Assembly: GCA_904501885.1 (NCBI GenBank)
Contig: CAJGCP010000013.1
Location: 1 to 50,724, forward strand
Direction: 5' to 3'
DNA: 50,724 bases
From: an uncultured Acetatifactor sp.
Lineage (GTDB): Bacteria; Bacillota; Clostridia; Lachnospirales; Lachnospiraceae
Part shown: positions 34,129 through 41,347 of the stretch, one piece after another
How the letters are laid out: every line of letters begins with the position of its first letter
How positions within the stretch are numbered: the first letter of the stretch is position 1
Program-made: the position numbers and the translations under genes
The notes under the pieces: model-generated
Databases searched by the model: none
What the model was told of the DNA's origin: nothing
The model's input: only the letters and a program-made list of their open reading frames with translations

Positions 34129-34157
34129 TTGACAGAACCGAAATACTCATCTATAAT
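34129..34157 (+). promoter_or_regulatory. Orphan perfect consensus sigma-A promoter
   Basis: TTGACA (34129-34134), 17 bp, TATAAT (34152-34157). No protein gene follows on this strand before the end of the opposing gene at 34297. The octamer GAACCGAA occurs just before (34101-34108) and again in the spacer (34135-34142). Confidence 0.8.
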
Positions 34158-34162
34158 AACGA

Positions 34163-34259
34163 ACTTTTATCATACTAAAACAAACAACTATCTTCTTCGC
34201 TTTACATTTTTGTTTCTTGTATGACTGAAAATGTGCCAAAAACAATCGTTTTTGACACA
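34163..34259 (+). ncRNA. Possible small RNA from the orphan promoter
   Basis: A transcript from about 34163 would reach a strong hairpin at 34232-34259, about 95 nt. There is no T tract right after the hairpin, and the only ORF in it (ATG 34221 region, 18 codons) lacks an SD. It is proposed only from the promoter and hairpin. Confidence 0.3.
34232..34259. terminator. Hairpin between the orphan transcript and the PD-(D/E)XK gene
   Basis: TGTGCCAAAAAC pairs with GTTTTTGACACA with one mismatch and a four-base loop. It could end either the plus-strand transcript or the minus-strand gene at 34297; T tracts are weak on both sides. Confidence 0.55.
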
Positions 34260-34296
34260 CTCATATATCTTTTATAATTGACCTCATCTATTCCGA

Positions 34297-34968
34297 TTAA
34301 TAATATATTACAAAATGAAATAAATCCTTTTCATTTCCCAAAAAAATACAATTATATTGCCCTTTTCTCGTACTTATTAAATTAAGATGTCTTTCCTTAT
34401 ACGCACTTGAATAATTATATTTTAAATCTTTTGTTATTGTCGGTTCTTTTTCTCTCGTAAGAAAAGGAAAATATGCCAATTTCCTTTCATCTACAATAGG
34501 ATATGCACCCCCACCTTTACCAAGTTGTATTAACTGTGAAAATGAATCCACACAATTAAACCACCCTATTACAAATGCTGCTTTCCCATTACCATGAGCA
34601 TCTATTTCATCCATAAGCCAATCAAAATCTTGTTGAAACACACTCCAATTCTTAGTTGCAGACCAAGTATTAGATGCACTCTTCCAATTCTTTAAATACT
34701 TAATCTCAATTTTAAAATCATGTGGTTCAATAAATAAATCATGGTTAATTTTTTGTTCTTTCTTCGTTTTACTACTTTCCCCTACTGTATAATGTGCATT
34801 CTGTTTAAACGGATACCCTATCCTAACTGTTATATCCATTTCATTAAATTTTTCATCAGCCTCTTTTTTTAGATTTTCCTTGTCATACCCTCTGTATAAA
34901 ATATTAAATTCATCAATGGTAAACAGGCAATTTGCCACTAAATACTGTTCTATCGACGGTTTTTTCAT
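34297..34968 (-). CDS. Unknown protein with PD-(D/E)XK nuclease-like motif
   Basis: This 223-residue protein is not one I recognise. Residues 71-92 read EQKINHDLFIEPHDFKIEIK then YL, giving D77 and E88-x-K90 in the spacing of a PD-(D/E)XK nuclease core, followed by a strand AAFVIGWF near 131. W-rich helical stretches (NWKSASNTWSATKNWSVFQQ) lie between. The N-terminal region is charged and helical. It sits between two defence-like genes in the element, with terminators or hairpins on both sides, so it is its own transcription unit. A restriction-type nuclease is plausible but unproven. Confidence 0.6.
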   Translation of the reverse strand: MKKPSIEQYLVANCLFTIDEFNILYRGYDKENLKKEADEKFNEMDITVRIGYPFKQNAHYTVGESSKTKKEQKINHDLFIEPHDFKIEIKYLKNWKSASNTWSATKNWSVFQQDFDWLMDEIDAHGNGKAAFVIGWFNCVDSFSQLIQLGKGGGAYPIVDERKLAYFPFLTREKEPTITKDLKYNYSSAYKERHLNLISTRKGQYNCIFLGNEKDLFHFVIYY

Positions 34969-35061
34969 ATGCCACCTCTTTTCATTTCCTTGAAACAGCT
35001 ATTTTATTACCCCCTTATTGTTTGTATATTTCCAGATAATATCTCATACATTTTTTCCCAT

Positions 35062-35095
35062 AAAAAAGGCAGGTCAAAATGCGACCCACCTTTTA
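35062..35095 (-). terminator. Terminator of the Mrr-domain gene
   Basis: On the minus strand AAAGGTGGGTC pairs with GACCTGCCTTT (two G-T wobbles), seven-base loop, then TTTTTT. It isolates the gene from the downstream PD-(D/E)XK-like gene. Confidence 0.85.
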
Positions 35096-35105
35096 GCGTA
35101 CAAAT

Positions 35106-37334
35106 TTACATATTTTCTTTTATTTTTTCTTTTAAAATATCCCTATCCCATAAAATAACATCATTCGATTGAGCCAATTCTTTAGCAGAAGCAGTAAAAT
35201 AATTATTTGTTACAACAACCACTTTATCGCAATGATAGAAACTCTTTCCAGCAACTGCTTCTTGTACTGCTGAATTTCCAACCGTTCCAGAATAACATTT
35301 TGCTTGTATTCCAATTCTCTTATCACCTTTTTCTGCAATAACATCTAACCCTTGGTCACCCGATTGTTTCGTAACCTCTGCCCTATATCCCATCTTAGTA
35401 TATAGTTCACATACAAAATGCTCAAATTCACTACCATTCATCATATCAACATCATCTATTGTATAATGAGTTTCCTGCTTTTTAATCGTGCCTTTCAGTT
35501 TCTCTTTATATTGATTTTTCTTCATATTTTCTCGAATGGTACTAAACGCTTTAATTACAACTTCATAATATGGCGGAAAATACATCTCACCAGTTGCATA
35601 TCCCTTGTCCATTATGTAATAGGTAAATATACCCATTACCCAAACATCCGTATCATCTATTTCATTACATCTAATGACTTCCTCGATATATCCATCCAAT
35701 GTACCATCCGCTTCCATTGATGTACTTTGTTTTAATGGTTCATTGATATATTTGCCATACTTCTCTTCCCACATATCCGAGTAGAATTTAACAGAAACTC
35801 TTTTTATCGCTTCCCAACCTGCAAATTGGAGTTCTTCTTCTGTATATTCAGAATAATCTTCTTGAACTATCTCTACTATATTATCAAGTGAAGCTTTTAT
35901 TACTGCTACACCAAGTAAAGTATTATCACTATCCAAAGAATCTTCATCCCAGAGTTTTACATCTGTAAATTTCTTATGTGCTAATAAAGTTTGTAAGCAA
36001 ATTACAGTATCATGATTTAGTAAAATATGCTCATCTGTCATATTAAGCATATTCATCACCATATTATCAATACCAACTATTTCTTTGGATATTTCTTTTA
36101 CTCTTTCTTGCTTGTCATCAACACATTTATCCATTTCCCCTCTATGGCTATCATAATAATTCTTGACTTTTTCTGCATCTTCAGTATTCATCAAAAGCAC
36201 CAATCCGACTATTTTCAATATCGATTTTTCAGGAACATCAATTTCAATGATTTCCGAATTTATTTTAGAACCTTCTGGAATATCTTGTGCAAAAAATTCT
36301 TGCTTTAAATTTGTATCAATGATGCCTATTCTTCTTATATTAAAAACAATCGAAATACCGTTGTCCCAAAATTCCTCCTCTTCTTCATCCCATATATTAA
36401 CATTATCTACTCTTATTCCATCATCCTCATTCGCATCAATACTTTCTTTATCACTTGGCAATTCTTCACCACTAAATAAAAGTTTCATTTTTCCATTCAA
36501 ATCATCAATACTATTATTATGTTCCGCATAAAATCTCTTTACCTCATCCACTTTTTCCAGCATAAACATAACTTCTAAACCATCAATATCTACTAATGCC
36601 CAACCGTCTACAGCCGGAATTTCCATTGCAGAAATCTCTACTTTTTGTGTATCACTAATGGTTCTCTTATAATACATTTGATTATGTTCATTATAGTTAT
36701 ATATGTATATGTGTTTCTTAGTAAACTTAATTGCCACCGTTTTAAATTCTAAAAACTCAATTATTTCTTCGTCATATACCTGTGCAGTATCAATTATTAT
36801 AGCCGCCTCTTCTGATAAATCATCGTACGCTACAAAATCCACATCACTTTCAGTCAAAACATCAATAAGTTCATTGTGGGATGCATCTAAAAGTATTTTT
36901 ATTCCTTTATCTTCTCTGACTTCTCTTTCCAATGTGCTCTGCGTCAAATTTAATCCCAAACTAAGAAATTCCTCTTGACGATGCAAATACCCCTTGTCTT
37001 TAAGATATTTCACAGTTTCAATTGCATCATCAATATCTTCTAAGCGATAAAGATGTTTCCCTTGTCCACCAAGAGAAATAAATTTTTCCACTTTTCTTTT
37101 AAGCTCGTCTATCTCTCTTTTTGCAGGCATAATATTCCCACAATTGACATATTCTACATCTGCAATATATACATCTTGAATACCGACACTACTCAAATAA
37201 TTATTAAATGCAGTTTCATACTGACCCAATTCATGGAACAAATCATTCCATCTCTGTGTTTCCTTCTCTTGCTGTTTCATATCTTTTGCCACTTCCACAG
37301 CAGCATGACCTAGGAAACTACTCCAAAATCCCAT
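35106..37334 (-). CDS. 742-residue protein with C-terminal Mrr restriction-endonuclease domain
   Basis: The C-terminal ~110 residues (632-742) are an Mrr/type IV restriction nuclease domain: MNGSEFEHFVCELYTKMGY, then GDQGLDVIAEKGDKRIGIQAK with D664, Q677 and K679 in the D...QxK arrangement, and VVVVTNNYFTASAKELA. The first 630 residues are not a family I can name. Two ~80-residue segments (about 196-276 and 324-404) look like a tandem duplicate, each a beta-rich PH-like stretch ending in a similar helix (DEVKRFYAEHNNSIDD and AEKVKNYYDSHRGEMDK). The start is ATG 37334, eight bases after AAGGTGG; a GTG start at 37346 would bury the SD. Likely an anti-phage nuclease with a sensing region. Confidence 0.82.
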   Translation of the reverse strand: MGFWSSFLGHAAVEVAKDMKQQEKETQRWNDLFHELGQYETAFNNYLSSVGIQDVYIADVEYVNCGNIMPAKREIDELKRKVEKFISLGGQGKHLYRLEDIDDAIETVKYLKDKGYLHRQEEFLSLGLNLTQSTLEREVREDKGIKILLDASHNELIDVLTESDVDFVAYDDLSEEAAIIIDTAQVYDEEIIEFLEFKTVAIKFTKKHIYIYNYNEHNQMYYKRTISDTQKVEISAMEIPAVDGWALVDIDGLEVMFMLEKVDEVKRFYAEHNNSIDDLNGKMKLLFSGEELPSDKESIDANEDDGIRVDNVNIWDEEEEEFWDNGISIVFNIRRIGIIDTNLKQEFFAQDIPEGSKINSEIIEIDVPEKSILKIVGLVLLMNTEDAEKVKNYYDSHRGEMDKCVDDKQERVKEISKEIVGIDNMVMNMLNMTDEHILLNHDTVICLQTLLAHKKFTDVKLWDEDSLDSDNTLLGVAVIKASLDNIVEIVQEDYSEYTEEELQFAGWEAIKRVSVKFYSDMWEEKYGKYINEPLKQSTSMEADGTLDGYIEEVIRCNEIDDTDVWVMGIFTYYIMDKGYATGEMYFPPYYEVVIKAFSTIRENMKKNQYKEKLKGTIKKQETHYTIDDVDMMNGSEFEHFVCELYTKMGYRAEVTKQSGDQGLDVIAEKGDKRIGIQAKCYSGTVGNSAVQEAVAGKSFYHCDKVVVVTNNYFTASAKELAQSNDVILWDRDILKEKIKENM

Positions 37335-37422
37335 AATGTTTTCCACCTTTCTCTTGTATATATGTTTTATATAGCGTTCTCATTTTTACAAAGTATATTG
37401 TCCAATATTCTGTACTCATTCC

Positions 37423-37456
37423 CACTAACAATTTAGTGAATGGCTTTTTAGTGAAT
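37423..37456. promoter_or_regulatory. Repeated TTAGTG half-sites between divergent genes
   Basis: CACTAA-CAAT-TTAGTG (37423-37438) is an inverted repeat, and TTTAGTGAAT occurs twice in direct order (37432-37441, 37447-37456). They lie between the Mrr-domain gene and the small XRE gene, a natural operator position for the latter. Confidence 0.55.
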
Positions 37457-37513
37457 TATTATAACACCATTCATTATATATAATACCCCATAGAAAGTAA
37501 AGGAGATTAATCT

Positions 37514-37735
37514 ATGGAACATGGTACTTTAACCCTACAAATCAACGATATATTAAAAGCTAAAAAAATCAGTAAAAATCAAATATGTAAGGATTTGGAT
37601 ATACCACGCACCAATTTCAATAGATATTGTCGCAATGAATTCCAACGATTAGATGTCGGATTGATATGCAAATTGTGCCATTATCTGAATGTAGACATTA
37701 GTGAACTAATCACTTACAATCCACCATCTATATAA
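37514..37735 (+). CDS. Small Cro/CI-type (XRE) regulator
   Basis: This 73-residue protein is a single helix-turn-helix domain: QINDILKAKKISKNQICKDLDIPRTNFNRYCRNEFQRLDVGLICKLCHYLNVDISELI. SD AAAGGAG lies eight bases upstream. It is divergent from the Mrr-domain gene and lies next to repeated TTAGTG sites. Such small regulators often control defence or element genes; here that is inferred from position. Confidence 0.88.
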   Translation: MEHGTLTLQINDILKAKKISKNQICKDLDIPRTNFNRYCRNEFQRLDVGLICKLCHYLNVDISELITYNPPSI

Positions 37736-37741
37736 TACCAC

Positions 37742-37783
37742 TTCGGTAATGAGTTCGGTAGCATTTTTCGATTGAGTTCGGTA
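37742..37783. repeat. Three short TTCGGTA repeats
   Basis: TTCGGTA occurs at 37742-37748, 37754-37760 and 37777-37783; the 10-mer GAGTTCGGTA is perfect twice. The inverted core ACCGAA also flanks the orphan promoter near 34.1 kb. Function unknown. The rest of 37736-38186 holds two terminators and the right-end sites but no gene that I can see. Confidence 0.5.
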
Positions 37784-37848
37784 AAACCCTTTATTTTCAA
37801 GCATTTTAACCATTTTCACTATCATTTTATCAAAATACAGAATCCCCC

Positions 37849-37874
37849 AAAAGCCTTATTTTCTAGGCTTTTTT
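37849..37874. terminator. Terminator after the small XRE gene
   Basis: AAAAGCCT pairs with AGGCTTTT, followed by T residues on the plus strand. Confidence 0.75.
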
Positions 37875-38043
37875 CAATTTCCACACTTTTTATCATGGTT
37901 CGATAATTTCTACAGAAAAGGGGGTGTGAATGATACTATAATATACTTCGATACTCCGATTTAACATCTAAGTCACGAACACAATAGATATACCCTTTCT
38001 GTAAAAAACTGCTGCCATCTTAAATGTAAAATACCCCGACATA

Positions 38044-38096
38044 CAAAAAAGACACCACTACCTATATCACTATAAGTAATGATGTCCTAATTTTTT
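38044..38096. terminator. Bidirectional terminator near the right end of the element
   Basis: GACACCACTAC pairs with GTAATGATGTC (with wobbles) and T tracts occur on both sides. It now probably ends the lysS transcript in place of the displaced one. Confidence 0.75.
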
Positions 38097-38117
38097 ACTA
38101 TATCAGGGCTCACCATT

Positions 38118-38136
38118 TGTCGTAACTCTGTCGTAA
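38118..38136. repeat. Paired TGTCGTAA sites near the right end
   Basis: TGTCGTAA at 38118-38125 and 38129-38136, 11 bp apart, in the same orientation as the left pair. Confidence 0.6.
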
Positions 38137-38186
38137 AATACAAATATCAGCCTTCTAAAACGCTTGAAAATGCCCTATTTTCGCCT

Positions 38187-38208
38187 TTTTATTTATCCAA
38201 ACTCTTCA
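38187..38208. repeat. Right attachment repeat within the lysS 3' end
   Basis: It covers the last codons and TAA of lysS plus four following bases; it matches 31780-31801 with one mismatch. Confidence 0.85.
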
Positions 38209-39685
38209 TGGTCGGAAACAGCAACACGTCCCTAATCGCAGGGCTGTTGGTCAACAGCATTACCAATCGGTCGATACCATAGCCGATACCGCCGGTGGGA
38301 GGCATACCGATTTCCAACGCATTCATGAAATCTTCGTCGGTGGTGTTTGCTTCCTCATCACCTGCTGCCAATGCAGCCTCCTGTGCCTTGAAACGCTCTC
38401 TCTGGTCGATGGGGTCGTTCAACTCGGAGTATGCATTACACATCTCACGGCCATAGATGAACAACTCGAAACGCTCTACATAATCCGGCTTGTCCGGTTT
38501 TCTCTTGGTGAGAGGAGAAATCTCCACGGGATGATCCATCACGAAGGTGGGCTGAATCAAATGCTCCTCTACAAATTCTTCGAAGAACAGGTTCAGGATG
38601 TCACCTTTGGTATGGCGTGCTTCATAATGTACGCCCTTCTCATCCGCGATTTTCTTCGCCGCAGCAGTGTCAGCCACTTCGTCGAAATCTACACCTGCGT
38701 ACTTCTTCACTGCTTCAATCATGGTCAAACGCTCAAAAGGCTTGCCCAAGTCAATCATATGCTCTGCATAAGGAATCAATGTAGTGCCACATACCTCCTG
38801 CGCCACATAACGGAACATATTCTCCGTCAAATCCATCATTCCATAATAATCCGTATATGCCTGATAAAGCTCCATCAGGGTAAACTCAGGATTATGTCTG
38901 GTATCCAGACCCTCGTTACGGAACACACGGCCAATTTCGAATACACGCTCCAAGCCGCCTACAATCAATCTCTTCAAATACAATTCCAAAGAGATACGCA
39001 GCTTTACATCCTCATCCAACGCATTGAAATGAGTTTCAAAAGGTCTTGCTGCAGCACCACCTGCATTGGAAACCAACATGGGGGTTTCCACCTCCAGGAA
39101 TCCCTGACCTTCCAAATAACGACGGATGGCACTGATGATCTGAGAACGCTTTACAAAAGTATCCTTTACATCAGCATTCATGATTAAGTCGGTGTAACGC
39201 TGACGATAACGGATATCTGTATTGGTCAAACCATGGAATTTTTCAGGCAGAATCTGCAAGCTCTTAGTGAGCAATGTCACTACCTGCGCATGGATGGAAA
39301 TCTCGCCGGTCTTGGTTGTAAATACTTCACCTTCCACACCTACGATATCACCCACATCATATTTTTTGAAATCAGCATAGGATTCTTCTCCGATGCTGTC
39401 TCTTGCTACATAACATTGAATGTTGCCGGGCAAATCCTGGATATTGCAAAAAGATGCTTTACCCATCACACGTTTGGACATAATACGTCCTGCAATACGA
39501 ACGATCTTGCCCTCCAATTCTGCGTAGCCGTCCTTAATCTCTGTGCTGTGATGTGTCACATCATATTTGGTGATGACGAACGGATCCTTTCCTGCTTCCT
39601 GCAGATTGGCAAGTTTCTCCCGTCTTACCTTCAACAACTGGTTAATATCCTGTTCCTGTACATTGGTATTCTGTGCGTCTGCCAC
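38189..39685 (-). CDS. lysS: Lysine-tRNA ligase (class II)
   Basis: This 498-residue class II synthetase charges tRNA-Lys. It has an N-terminal OB-fold anticodon domain (GKIVRIAGRIMSKRVMGKASFCNIQD, ~60-160), motif 2 (FEIGRVFRNEGLDTRHNPEFTLMELYQAY) and motif 3 (GMPPTGGIGYGIDRLVMLLT). The start is GTG 39685 preceded by AAGGAG. It is the last gene of the argF-to-lysS run, 33 bp after greA. Its 3' end is the attachment site of the element; the insertion keeps the coding sequence intact. Confidence 0.97.
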   Translation of the reverse strand: MADAQNTNVQEQDINQLLKVRREKLANLQEAGKDPFVITKYDVTHHSTEIKDGYAELEGKIVRIAGRIMSKRVMGKASFCNIQDLPGNIQCYVARDSIGEESYADFKKYDVGDIVGVEGEVFTTKTGEISIHAQVVTLLTKSLQILPEKFHGLTNTDIRYRQRYTDLIMNADVKDTFVKRSQIISAIRRYLEGQGFLEVETPMLVSNAGGAAARPFETHFNALDEDVKLRISLELYLKRLIVGGLERVFEIGRVFRNEGLDTRHNPEFTLMELYQAYTDYYGMMDLTENMFRYVAQEVCGTTLIPYAEHMIDLGKPFERLTMIEAVKKYAGVDFDEVADTAAAKKIADEKGVHYEARHTKGDILNLFFEEFVEEHLIQPTFVMDHPVEISPLTKRKPDKPDYVERFELFIYGREMCNAYSELNDPIDQRERFKAQEAALAAGDEEANTTDEDFMNALEIGMPPTGGIGYGIDRLVMLLTNSPAIRDVLLFPTMKSLDK

Positions 39686-39718
39686 TTTGCTTCACTCCTT
39701 ATGATTTGTCTACTGTAC

Positions 39719-40201
39719 TTAGTTGCTTCTCTGAATATCCAAAACTTTATATTCGATGATTCCTGCGCCGGTCTCCACCTGTACCACATCCCCCACCGCG
39801 TGTCCCAAAAGGGCTCTTCCCACGGGGCTCTCATTGGAGATTTTTCCCTTGATACTGTTGGCCTCGGTAGAACCGACAATCTTATATTCCAATTCTTCTT
39901 CGAATTCTACATCCCAAAGCTTCACGCGGCAGCCGATGTTGATCTTATCCAAATCCACCTCGTCCTCATCCACGATTTCCACGTTCTTCAGAATGTTTTC
40001 CAATTCTTCGATTCTTGCTTCTATATCGCGCTGTTCGTCCTTCGCTGCATCATACTCTGCGTTTTCGGACAAATCACCCTGTTCTCTTGCTTCTTTGATT
40101 TTTTGTGCAACTTCCTGACGACGAACGACCTTCAATTCTTCCAACTCACTCTCGTACTTCCTCAAGCCCTCGTAGGTCAGAATGTTCTTTTTTCCTTGCA
40201 T
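39719..40201 (-). CDS. greA: Transcription elongation factor GreA
   Basis: This 160-residue factor stimulates transcript cleavage by backtracked RNA polymerase. The N-terminal coiled coil (LTYEGLRKYESELEELKVVRRQEVAQKIKEAREQGDLSENAEYDAAKDEQ) carries the tip acidic residues DLSENAEYDAAK, and the C-terminal FKBP-like domain includes GCRVKLWDVEFEEELEYKIVGSTEA and SPVGRALLG. The start is ATG 40201 with GGAAGG upstream; the long N-terminal extension of the open frame belongs to the overlapping preceding gene. It lies between the unknown gene and lysS. Confidence 0.96.
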   Translation of the reverse strand: MQGKKNILTYEGLRKYESELEELKVVRRQEVAQKIKEAREQGDLSENAEYDAAKDEQRDIEARIEELENILKNVEIVDEDEVDLDKINIGCRVKLWDVEFEEELEYKIVGSTEANSIKGKISNESPVGRALLGHAVGDVVQVETGAGIIEYKVLDIQRSN

Positions 40202-40220
40202 AGTGCTATACCTTCCAATT

Positions 40221-41261
40221 CTAACTTTCTTGTTTACTTTTGTAACCCCGTGCCCCCACGGTTTCCAAGGTATTATACCTATTTTCCTCGGTACTGTCAA
40301 GGAAATAAGGACGGTTATATTTTTTTTGTTTTTCCGTCCATAATTTGTACAGTGACCTGTATTCCAAATATTCCTTTTTCCCTTTTGAAAAAGCACTGAT
40401 TTGTTCCCATTTCGTATGAGAAAACCGAATATCCAGCCAAATGCTACCGGGAAACATCTTTTGGATAGTGACATACAAACTTCCCGTAAAATCGTATACC
40501 GTAGTCCGTTCATGACAGTTTATTCCGGTCTCTGCGAAATACGCCACATCATCTATGACTGTGTATCGAATTGGCAAACCATGCTCCAAATAAAATTCTT
40601 CTATAAAATTTTGGAAGACCTCATCACAGTCCTCCCGAAATAGTATCCACCGTACTTCCCTTATTTTTCTGGCATGTTTTTCCAAAATGGAATAAATGCC
40701 CTCACCCATTCCTAAAATCAACACACTAGGGCATGGTGCCTCCGGCGCCAAGCGCTCCAGCCACTGTTTGGTTGCCTGCCCCTGAAACTCCGGATAAGGC
40801 AGATACTTCTGCCATATTTGTGCCAGGATATTGCCGGCCCTGGCAGTTTCCGGCCTGCCTAACCAAACCAGACTTTTGTCATAGACCATTTGATAATTGC
40901 TATCCGGTTCCGGCAATGCCAAAATTTCTTTCCCCAAACCGGCTATGCCCTCTCGTACCAAAGCCAGATGTCTGTAATAATCCTGCAATTCCTCCACGCA
41001 CTCCTGGTCCATGTCCGACCAGGGCATCCGCTTCTTTCGTTTCTTTCTTCGCCAAAACCGTGGGCTCCGATTCCCCTCTACGGGCATCTTCGGATGCACT
41101 TCCCCCAAAGCGCCACTCGGCCTTTCCATAGAAAGTCCAAACCACTCGTTCTTCTCCACATTCAAATCAATGCGTATCAGAAGATACGCGCCCATACCCA
41201 CTGCTTCCACTTGGGGTTGCTGCACCGCCTTATTCTGACGCACCAGACATATGACATCCAT
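40221..41261 (-). CDS. Unknown protein in the dusB-greA interval
   Basis: This 346-residue protein matches no family I can name. It has a basic stretch (RFWRRKKRKKRMPW) near residue 90 and a later region SVLILGMGEGIYSILEKHARKIREVRWILF that looks like a Rossmann-type strand-loop-helix, followed by AETGINCHERTTVYDFTGSLYV and a C-terminal Lys/Tyr-rich tail. There are no membrane spans. The start could be ATG 41261 or GTG 41270. It is tightly spaced between dusB and greA and probably on the same transcript. Confidence 0.7.
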   Translation of the reverse strand: MDVICLVRQNKAVQQPQVEAVGMGAYLLIRIDLNVEKNEWFGLSMERPSGALGEVHPKMPVEGNRSPRFWRRKKRKKRMPWSDMDQECVEELQDYYRHLALVREGIAGLGKEILALPEPDSNYQMVYDKSLVWLGRPETARAGNILAQIWQKYLPYPEFQGQATKQWLERLAPEAPCPSVLILGMGEGIYSILEKHARKIREVRWILFREDCDEVFQNFIEEFYLEHGLPIRYTVIDDVAYFAETGINCHERTTVYDFTGSLYVTIQKMFPGSIWLDIRFSHTKWEQISAFSKGKKEYLEYRSLYKLWTEKQKKYNRPYFLDSTEENRYNTLETVGARGYKSKQES

Positions 41262-41347
41262 ACCAAACACGCCCGGTCCTTATTACCACAGGTTATGGCT
41301 TTAATATATGCCACTTGGATATGAAAAAGAACTTTCCGCATTTCCAT

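Larger units (their letters stand above)
31780..38208. mobile_element. Integrated element at the 3' end of lysS, decayed
   Basis: About 6.4 kb of visibly A/T-richer DNA lies between two 22-bp direct repeats derived from the lysS 3' end. Paired TGTCGTAA sites lie near both ends, and a frameshifted tyrosine-recombinase fragment is next to the left end. Cargo: a Panacea antitoxin, an MqsR-like protein, a PD-(D/E)XK-like protein, an Mrr-domain protein and an XRE regulator. No relaxase, replication or structural gene was found, so it is either an immobile remnant or an element moved by others. Confidence 0.85.

Noticed and set aside
34221..34277. An 18-codon ORF in the putative small RNA
   Set aside because: It has no Shine-Dalgarno sequence and overlaps the terminator-like hairpin.
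39233..40399. A 388-codon plus-strand ORF across lysS and greA
   Set aside because: It is antisense to two certain genes, has low-complexity Cys/Phe/His-rich composition and no ribosome site; it is a shadow frame.
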